Assembly: GCA_015485995.1 (NCBI GenBank)
Contig: WFSP01000024.1
Location: forward strand, 1-11,076
Length of the DNA: 11,076 nt
Direction of reading: 5' to 3'
Source: Caldisericales bacterium
GTDB taxonomy: Bacteria; Caldisericota; Caldisericia; Caldisericales; Caldisericaceae
Shown: positions 6,167 through 11,076 of the stretch, piece by piece
How the letters are laid out: each line of letters begins with the position of its first letter
Numbering within the stretch: the first letter of the stretch is position 1
The notes under the pieces: model-generated
Told to the model about the DNA's origin: nothing
Database searches by the model: none
The model's input: only the letters and a program-made list of their open reading frames with translations
Made by a program: the position numbers and the translations under genes

Positions 6167-9100
6167 ATGAAAAAAATTATAACATTTTTTATTATATTGG
6201 TTATTGCTGTTGCAGGTATTCCAAAGCTTACTTCTGGCCAGGTGGTTAGTGGATTTTCTGTGATGCAGGATATTGGTATACCCGGAGATGATTTTATAGG
6301 GAGCATTTCTCTTTCTGAAGCAAATTTATATGAAACGGACTTTAATTCCAAATATCTCTTCCCGATGCAAGGTATCTGCACAGTTTCAAATGGGAAAATA
6401 GCAGTGATAGATAACTCTTACGGAAGGGTTCATATTTTGAACAGTGCAACGGAGGACGAGTTTACCTTTGGGTCCCTTAAAACACTTGTTTATCCGACGG
6501 ATATTGCATTTTATAATAATATGTTTTACATTGCAGACCCCCTGTCAGGAAGCGTGAAAATGTTCAATTCCGGTGGAAAGTATTTAGGTGAGTTCGGCAA
6601 AACGATATTTAACTCGCCTATTGGTGTGGCAGCCTCGAAAGAAGGGATATATGTAACAGACTATTTTGAAGGAAAACTTTTTAAGTTAGATAGTAACTAC
6701 AATGTTTTACTCTCAGTAAATGTCAATTTCCCGGGAGGACTTACCACGGACGGAGAAAAAGTGTATGCGGTAAGTATGTCTGATCGCTCTGTTTATGTAT
6801 ATGACTTAAATCTCAGCTTAATAAGGAAGATATCCAGCGGAAAAATGTATTTTCCTTCGGATGTTGCAGTAGATGGAAGTGGCAATGTTTATGTTTCGGA
6901 TAGGGGCCTTATAAAAGGAGGAGATTCCGTAGGCAAAGTATTAAAATTCTCTAACAATGGCAGTTTTCAATACGCCATAGGAAAACCTGCGGAAACTTAC
7001 CCGGGCCAGCCTGACGGTACATTCCTTACTCCGTGTGGCGTTGCCGTGCAGAACGGGAAAGTGTTTGTTATGGACGGCGGTTATTACTATTGGGATAATC
7101 AGAGTGACGCCCCGTTTGGGTCATCTGCAGGAGAGCGATTCTCCGTTTTTTCAGATACAGGCATTTTTCTTTCAAAAAAGGATTTTCTGCAAGGAAATGG
7201 TTCAAGGCTTATAAGCCCGACCAGTGCCACGTTAGACAGCCATGGGAATATTTGGGCGTTAAGTTCCAATGGCTTAAACGGAAATGAGATAGTGGAATTC
7301 AATCAATCCGGAGATTTTGCAAGAAGAATTAAAAAGGTAAATGATAAAATGCTTCCCACCATATTTTGTATATATTCGGATAAAGCGGGGCACATCCTTT
7401 TAGGTATGGAAAAAGGGGTAATGGTGCTTAACGAGAACGGGGAGTTCCAACTTATGATAAAAGACTCTGCCTTTGGGAATGTGAGAAAAATTGTTAAAGG
7501 GAAAGACGGTTATTTTTACGGTACTTTATCTGATAAGGATGCTGTCGTGAAATTTTCGGTAGGCGGCAAAGTAAAAGGGGTTTTTCCGGTTTGCAAGTAT
7601 CCTTCCGGAATAGCGCAGGACAGGAGAGGTGATTTTTACATTACCTCATTGGATGATAATAAGCTGTATGAGTACAGTAATGCTTTTAAAGAAATTCGCA
7701 CAATAGGAGAAGGCGGTGGTAGGGGAAAGATGAATTTCTATGTCCCTGAAGATGTGGCTGTGGATAAGTATGGGAATATTATTGTTGCCGATACTGAAAA
7801 CGGAAGGCTTTCAGTGTTTGAAAAAAACGGTACTTTAATATACCAAAGTCCCAGGGTCTTCTATGAAATTGCTTCCGTTGAAGTTGAAGACGGCATTTTG
7901 ATTGTTGCGGATTGTTTTCATAACATCATACGGGTGATTAGTGAAAATACTGAGGCAAAACAATACCTTTTCTTTGCATCTGCTTATCCGCAAAAACAGA
8001 TTGTTAGGTCGGGCGCTGAAGCAGATTTTCAAATCAGCATAACAAATGCGGGCTCAAAAGCGGATAATTATAACATATTTGTTGCTGAGAACCTTTCACC
8101 CGATTGGGTGATAACTTTGTCCCAACATAGCCTATCGCTGCCTCCCAACGGGAATGCCAAAGTTTTGCTAACCGTTAAAACACCTGTCAATGCAAAAGAC
8201 GGAGAAACTGCGACTGTAAACATTACGATTGCATCGCCTAACATTACTAAAAAATTTAGTGTGCAGGTGATTATATCAACTGAACTTCCACCCAAAATTT
8301 TTGTAAAAGACCAGAGCGTCGTAGCAGGTAAGGAATTGGAAGTCCCGGTATATGTTGACGGTTTAAGCAGCGCAGAAGGGATAGCATTTACTTTGCACTT
8401 TCCTTCATCCGGAATTTTGTTTGAAGGAATACAAAAAAACGGGCTTATGAAAAACGGATTAGTGCTTTCAAAAACTTATGCGGATAAGGTTGTTTTTGCG
8501 GTTTCTCTTACAAACGGGCAATCTGTTAGCGGTTCTGGCATAGTTGCAACTGCGAAATTCAAAGCAAGTAGCATCTCTCAAAATCTTGTAAAATTTTCAG
8601 ATGCATATTATGTAAACCCTGCTGGCAGTAAAACGATTTTTGATGTAAAGGCAGGGCAGATTACTGTTACTCCTTATTTGTTCTTGAATTTTTCAAATGG
8701 TATTCACTCTCCGGACCAGAATTTTACATTTAGCGGGAAAACAACCCCGGGTGCAAAGCTTGTTGTGAACGGGCAGGTTGTAAAAATAGGCTCTGACGGG
8801 ACTTTTACCGCAACTGTTGTCTTAAATTCGAAGGAGAATTTAATTACTGTTTCTGCTATTGCAAAAGGAGGAGAACAAACAACAATTCAGAGAACTGTTT
8901 TTTATAGTGGCAAAAAACATATTGTAATAAAGTTTCAGATTGGTAATCCTATGATGACTGTAAACGGGATTGAGATGGAGATAGACCCCGGAAGAGGAAC
9001 AAAGCCTTTTATAGTGAACGGCTGGGACAGGACTGTCGTCCCGATTCGTGCAATTGTGGAATCTCTCGGCGGGACGGTAGGCTGGAGAAACGAAGACAAG

Positions 9101-9328
9101 ATGGTTTGGATAATACTGGATACAACAACGATAAATATGTGGATTAATAACCCTCAAGCGAAGGTGAATGGAACACCTGTGTGGATTGATCTTAAAAACC
9201 ATACTGTTTGCCCGATTATTGCAAATGACAGGACATTCGTTCCTGTACGTTTTGTTGCGGAGTCGCTTGGGTGTACTGTGCTATGGGATGGAAAAACGCA
9301 GACTGTAACCATTACATATGAGGGGTGA
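6167..9328 (+). CDS. Secreted NHL beta-propeller protein with cohesin-like module and copper-amine-oxidase-N-like domain
   Basis: This 1053-residue multidomain extracellular protein starts with a signal peptide at 1-24 (MKK, long hydrophobic run, TSG). Residues about 60-595 form NHL-type repeats with recurring blocks such as DVAVDGSGNVYVSDR (232-246) and DVAVDKYGNIIVADTENGR (529-547), giving a beta-propeller usually used for binding. Then come a NEW3/CARDB-like beta domain (600-705, with LSPDWVITL), a cohesin-like module (707-836), an Ig-like domain resembling glucodextranase B or Big domains (837-915) and a duplicated copper-amine-oxidase-N-like domain (925-1052) with the RTVVPIRAIVESLGG and RTFVPVRFVAESLGC repeats. 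No catalytic domain is visible. The last domain is a common accessory module of secreted proteins and does not imply oxidase activity. Context with the dockerin-bearing protease suggests a scaffold or substrate-recognition partner. A stretch of about 115 bases separates it from the esterase gene. Confidence 0.85.
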   Translation: MKKIITFFIILVIAVAGIPKLTSGQVVSGFSVMQDIGIPGDDFIGSISLSEANLYETDFNSKYLFPMQGICTVSNGKIAVIDNSYGRVHILNSATEDEFTFGSLKTLVYPTDIAFYNNMFYIADPLSGSVKMFNSGGKYLGEFGKTIFNSPIGVAASKEGIYVTDYFEGKLFKLDSNYNVLLSVNVNFPGGLTTDGEKVYAVSMSDRSVYVYDLNLSLIRKISSGKMYFPSDVAVDGSGNVYVSDRGLIKGGDSVGKVLKFSNNGSFQYAIGKPAETYPGQPDGTFLTPCGVAVQNGKVFVMDGGYYYWDNQSDAPFGSSAGERFSVFSDTGIFLSKKDFLQGNGSRLISPTSATLDSHGNIWALSSNGLNGNEIVEFNQSGDFARRIKKVNDKMLPTIFCIYSDKAGHILLGMEKGVMVLNENGEFQLMIKDSAFGNVRKIVKGKDGYFYGTLSDKDAVVKFSVGGKVKGVFPVCKYPSGIAQDRRGDFYITSLDDNKLYEYSNAFKEIRTIGEGGGRGKMNFYVPEDVAVDKYGNIIVADTENGRLSVFEKNGTLIYQSPRVFYEIASVEVEDGILIVADCFHNIIRVISENTEAKQYLFFASAYPQKQIVRSGAEADFQISITNAGSKADNYNIFVAENLSPDWVITLSQHSLSLPPNGNAKVLLTVKTPVNAKDGETATVNITIASPNITKKFSVQVIISTELPPKIFVKDQSVVAGKELEVPVYVDGLSSAEGIAFTLHFPSSGILFEGIQKNGLMKNGLVLSKTYADKVVFAVSLTNGQSVSGSGIVATAKFKASSISQNLVKFSDAYYVNPAGSKTIFDVKAGQITVTPYLFLNFSNGIHSPDQNFTFSGKTTPGAKLVVNGQVVKIGSDGTFTATVVLNSKENLITVSAIAKGGEQTTIQRTVFYSGKKHIVIKFQIGNPMMTVNGIEMEIDPGRGTKPFIVNGWDRTVVPIRAIVESLGGTVGWRNEDKMVWIILDTTTINMWINNPQAKVNGTPVWIDLKNHTVCPIIANDRTFVPVRFVAESLGCTVLWDGKTQTVTITYEG
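8285..8674 (+). other. Cohesin-like module within the NHL protein
   Basis: Residues about 707-836 read as a cohesin: VVAGKELEVPVYVDGLSSA (718-736), the GIAFTLHFPSSGILFEGI stretch (738-755) in place of f.l.YDp..L, GSGIVATAKFKA (789-800) for the strand before the last sheet, and a closing VKAGQITV. The Asp of YDP is replaced, so the fit is looser than in the subtilase. It is the obvious candidate receptor for the dockerin encoded just upstream. Confidence 0.65.
8939..9322 (+). other. Copper-amine-oxidase-N-like domain (duplicated)
   Basis: Residues about 925-1052 contain two related units with VNG, then RTVVPIRAIVESLGGTVGW (955-973) and RTFVPVRFVAESLGCTVLW (1022-1040), and a closing TVTITYEG. 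This is the module called copper amine oxidase N-terminal domain-like. It is frequent at the ends of secreted Firmicutes and thermophile proteins, where it may mediate cell-surface attachment. No oxidase catalytic domain is present. Confidence 0.82.
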
Positions 9329-9432
9329 GAAAGTGCAGTATTATTACTCCAAAAGCTACAGAAGCGGATAGGGCATGGACGGAGAGAAAAAACGGTTAGA
9401 ATGTATAAAAATATTAGAGAGAATTTAAAATC

Positions 9433-9438
9433 GGGAGG
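9433..9438 (+). promoter_or_regulatory. Ribosome binding site of the esterase
   Basis: GGGAGG (followed by TG) lies 6 bases before the ATG at 9445. It fixes the esterase start. Confidence 0.75.
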
Positions 9439-9444
9439 TGTATA

Positions 9445-10188
9445 ATGAAGCTAATGAAAGGTTCGGAGTCTTTTTCTTTCAAAAATAGCTCTGATGTAGG
9501 CGTGCTTGTACTTCAGGGATTTACCGGTACAACAAGCAGTGTAATTTATCTTGGAGAATGCCTTGCAAAAGCTGGTTTTAACGTGGAAGGACCCCGGCTT
9601 AGCGGACATGGTACGCGCTGGCAGGACTTAAACAACGTAAAATACACTGATTGGATTGACGATGTGGAAAATGCACTTGAAAAGCTGAAGGAACGTGCAG
9701 ATAAGGTATTTGTGGCAGGACTTTCTATGGGTGGAACCCTATCTCTATACTTAGCTGAGAAGCACCCTGATATAAAGGGAGTTATTTTAATAAATAATGC
9801 AATTTTGTTTCATGACCCCCGTATACCTTTTCTTCCGATTTTGAAGTATATTGTAAAATCGACACCCGCAATAGGCTCGGATATAAAAGACCCATCCAAA
9901 AAGGAAATTGCCTATGAAAGGACACCAACGAAAGGTGCCGTAGAGATGGTAAAATTTGTTAGTATTACAAGGGACAAGTTATCGGAAATTGTGCAGCCTA
10001 CCCTTATTTTCAAGTCAAGAGGGGACCACGTGGTACCGCTTGACAATGCCGAGTATACTCTAAACCACATTTCTTCCAGGGACAAGAAGATTATATGGCT
10101 TGAAAACTCGTACCATGTTGCTACTATGGATTTTGATAAGGATTTAATTTGTGAAGAGTCAATAAAATTTGTAAATAGGCTGTTATGA
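9445..10188 (+). CDS. Carboxylesterase / monoacylglycerol lipase (Est30-like alpha/beta hydrolase)
   Basis: This 247-residue cytosolic alpha/beta hydrolase has no signal peptide. The nucleophile elbow is GLSMGG (S94), the acid is D194 in SRGDHVVP, and the histidine is H224 in NSYHVA. This spacing and length match the Geobacillus Est30 type of carboxylesterase, and the second-strand oxyanion motif appears as LQGFTGT (23-29), where many relatives have LHGFTG. Such enzymes hydrolyse short- to medium-chain esters or monoacylglycerols; the physiological substrate is unknown. A GGGAGG ribosome site precedes the ATG. The stop overlaps the start of a Bcp-type peroxiredoxin as ATGA (10185-10188), so the two were once co-translated. 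The sequence looks intact and untouched by the nearby IS. Confidence 0.9.
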   Translation: MKLMKGSESFSFKNSSDVGVLVLQGFTGTTSSVIYLGECLAKAGFNVEGPRLSGHGTRWQDLNNVKYTDWIDDVENALEKLKERADKVFVAGLSMGGTLSLYLAEKHPDIKGVILINNAILFHDPRIPFLPILKYIVKSTPAIGSDIKDPSKKEIAYERTPTKGAVEMVKFVSITRDKLSEIVQPTLIFKSRGDHVVPLDNAEYTLNHISSRDKKIIWLENSYHVATMDFDKDLICEESIKFVNRLL

Positions 10189-10261
10189 AAGAGATAAAAG
10201 AAGGAGTAAAAGCTCCGGCCTTTTGTTTGAATGATGCAGCAGAGAAAGAATATTGCCTTAG
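10185..10261 (+). pseudogene. bcp: Bcp-type peroxiredoxin, N-terminal remnant cut by an IS
   Basis: The frame starts with the ATG that overlaps the esterase stop and reads MKEIKEGVKAPAFCLNDAA, then EKEYCLSS. It matches the N-terminus of thioredoxin-dependent peroxiredoxins (GxxAPdFxLxdxxGkxxxLs). Genuine sequence ends near residue 26, where the IS begins at 10262. The frame runs on into the IS and stops at 10310, giving a 41-residue chimera without the peroxidatic TPGCT cysteine region. It cannot be active. The intact protein (about 150 residues) reduces hydroperoxides using thioredoxin. The missing 3' part should lie beyond the far end of an IS copy. The assignment rests on a short stretch. 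Confidence 0.7.
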
Positions 10262-10381
10262 CTCCACTTTGACAGTTCGTCCCATACTTCAAAACGTAGT
10301 TTGTAGGTAAATAGCGGGTTTGTTTGATGTGAAAGTGCTTGATTTTTCTTATTCATAGATACACGTATTTAGGATACATAC

Positions 10382-10409
10382 TTGACATAGTTTTGTATTT
10401 GTATATAAT
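10382..10409 (+). promoter_or_regulatory. Transposase promoter of the right IS
   Basis: A perfect -35 TTGACA (10382-10387) and a perfect -10 TATAAT (10404-10409) are separated by 16 bases. Transcription would start near 10416, leaving a leader of about 80 bases before the transposase ATG. The left copy carries the same -35 in mirror image at 20-25. Confidence 0.75.
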
Positions 10410-10494
10410 ATATTAGTTTCATTTATCGTATAAGCAAGATATATTAATATGAGTTAACAGGATAGATGAAAAATTTGAGATAAAGGAGTGATCT

Positions 10495-11076
10495 ATGTAT
10501 CCAAGAATAGTGAGAAGGAAGAATAAGAATGGTACTGTAATAGGATATGCACAGCTCTGTGAGAACAAATGGAACAGAGAAAGAAAGCGTTCAGAGGTAA
10601 AGGTAATATACAACATAGGAAGAACTGATAGGATTGATTGCGAAAGAATAGTAAGAGCTATTAAATCTTTAGAAACATTCCTCCCCGAGAAAGAGAGAAG
10701 GTATACAAAAGAAGAAAACCTTCCTATCTCTGCAAAACAGTTTGGCATGATATACCTCTTAGAAGAAGTATGGAAATCTCTTTCAATTGATAAAACGATA
10801 AAAAGACTTCTTAGAAAGAGAAGATACAGTCTTCCGTTGGAAAGAGTAATCTTAGCAGAAGTAATGAACAGAGCAATCTTACCTTATTCAAAGAAAGGAA
10901 CATATGAATGGATAGAAGAAGACACATACTTTGAAGGGAAAGAAAAGATATCCTTGCAACATATGTATAGAGCAATGGACTTTCTCATACGGAATAAAGA
11001 TGAGATAGAAAATGATGTCTATCTTTCAGTATCAAATCTCTTTAACAGAGAACCATTTATCGTATTCTATGATACA
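10495..11076 (+). CDS. IS1634-like transposase, N-terminal 194 residues (runs off the window)
   Basis: The ATG at 10495 follows AGGAG (10484-10488) by 6 bases, and the frame is open for 194 codons to the window end. The N-terminus (MYPRIVRRKNKNGTVIGYAQ, then LCENKWNRERKRSEVKVIYNIGR) is the typical IS1634-type opening: a strand motif with NKNG, a QLxEN segment and a VIYNIGR block. The last residues, IVFYDT, form the strand with the first catalytic aspartate (D193) of the DDE triad. The remaining D and E would lie beyond the window. It catalyses cut-and-paste movement of the element. No frameshift is seen in this part, so the copy may be active. Confidence 0.88.
   Translation, partial: MYPRIVRRKNKNGTVIGYAQLCENKWNRERKRSEVKVIYNIGRTDRIDCERIVRAIKSLETFLPEKERRYTKEENLPISAKQFGMIYLLEEVWKSLSIDKTIKRLLRKRRYSLPLERVILAEVMNRAILPYSKKGTYEWIEEDTYFEGKEKISLQHMYRAMDFLIRNKDEIENDVYLSVSNLFNREPFIVFYDT

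Larger units (their letters stand above)
10262..11076 (+). mobile_element. Right-hand IS copy, IS1634-like (IS4 superfamily), partial
   Basis: The element starts at 10262, where identity with the reverse complement of 1-145 begins and where the peroxiredoxin frame is broken. Its terminal sequence begins CTCCACTTTGACAGTTCGTC. It has a 233-base noncoding leader, a consensus promoter at 10382-10409 and the start of a transposase gene. The window ends inside the gene, so the far terminal repeat and target duplication are not visible. The leader region is the only part shared with the left copy in this window. Confidence 0.88.

Noticed and set aside
8840..9202. Minus-strand frame of 120 codons opposite the end of the NHL gene
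   Set aside because: It mirrors the copper-amine-oxidase-N-like repeats of the real gene and is rich in His, Cys and Arg as expected of an antisense shadow.
8939..9322. Copper amine oxidase activity
   Set aside because: Only the accessory N-terminal-like domain is present; there is no topaquinone site or catalytic beta-sandwich domain.
10419..10748. Minus-strand frame of 109 codons opposite the transposase start
   Set aside because: It overlaps the transposase with its clear ribosome site and promoter. The antisense product has no family features.
1..11076. CRISPR array, tRNA or rRNA genes, prophage genes
   Set aside because: No regularly spaced repeats, no tRNA cloverleaf arms and no phage structural genes were seen in any part of the window.
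1..11076. Classical composite transposon carrying the protease operon
   Set aside because: The two IS copies are inverted around the block, but their outer ends and target duplications are outside the window, and the contents look like ordinary chromosome genes. Movement as a unit is not supported.

Overview
The window is an AT-rich bacterial chromosome segment bounded at both ends by inverted copies of the same insertion sequence. No rRNA or taxonomic marker is present. The gene style (extracellular cohesin, NHL and copper-amine-oxidase-N-like modules, a PII-like protein with a GMGR turn, an Est30-type esterase) suggests an anaerobic, possibly thermophilic lineage such as Caldisericota, Thermotogota or Firmicutes. 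That placement is inference.

Layout. Positions 1-145 are the inner end of a leftward-facing IS copy. Next on the minus strand come a PLP-dependent alpha-oxoamine synthase resembling serine palmitoyltransferase (274-1473), a noncoding stretch of about 550 bases that contains a clear terminator hairpin, and a two-gene minus-strand operon: a HAD phosphatase (2450-3100) followed by a PII-like protein (2020-2421). Between 3100 and 3172 two divergent promoters overlap at their -35 boxes. The minus-strand one places its transcription start on the ATG of the phosphatase, predicting a leaderless mRNA.

The core is a plus-strand pair separated by 7 bases. The first gene (3172-6159) is a secreted Vpr-like subtilase ending in a cohesin-like module and a type I dockerin. 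The second (6167-9328) is a secreted NHL beta-propeller protein carrying its own cohesin-like module and a C-terminal copper-amine-oxidase-N-like domain. A protease with a dockerin, translationally coupled to a protein with a cohesin, suggests a small extracellular protease assembly that works by cellulosome-type docking without any cellulase. This is the most interesting proposal from the window.

Downstream are a carboxylesterase (9445-10188) and, overlapping it by ATGA, the first 26 codons of a Bcp-type peroxiredoxin. That gene is cut at 10262 by the right-hand IS copy (10262 to the window end). This copy has a consensus promoter and the N-terminal part of an IS1634-like (IS4 superfamily) transposase. 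The first 145 bases of the two IS copies are identical, so transposition or recombination here appears recent, and the roughly 10.1 kb interval could invert by recombination between the copies.
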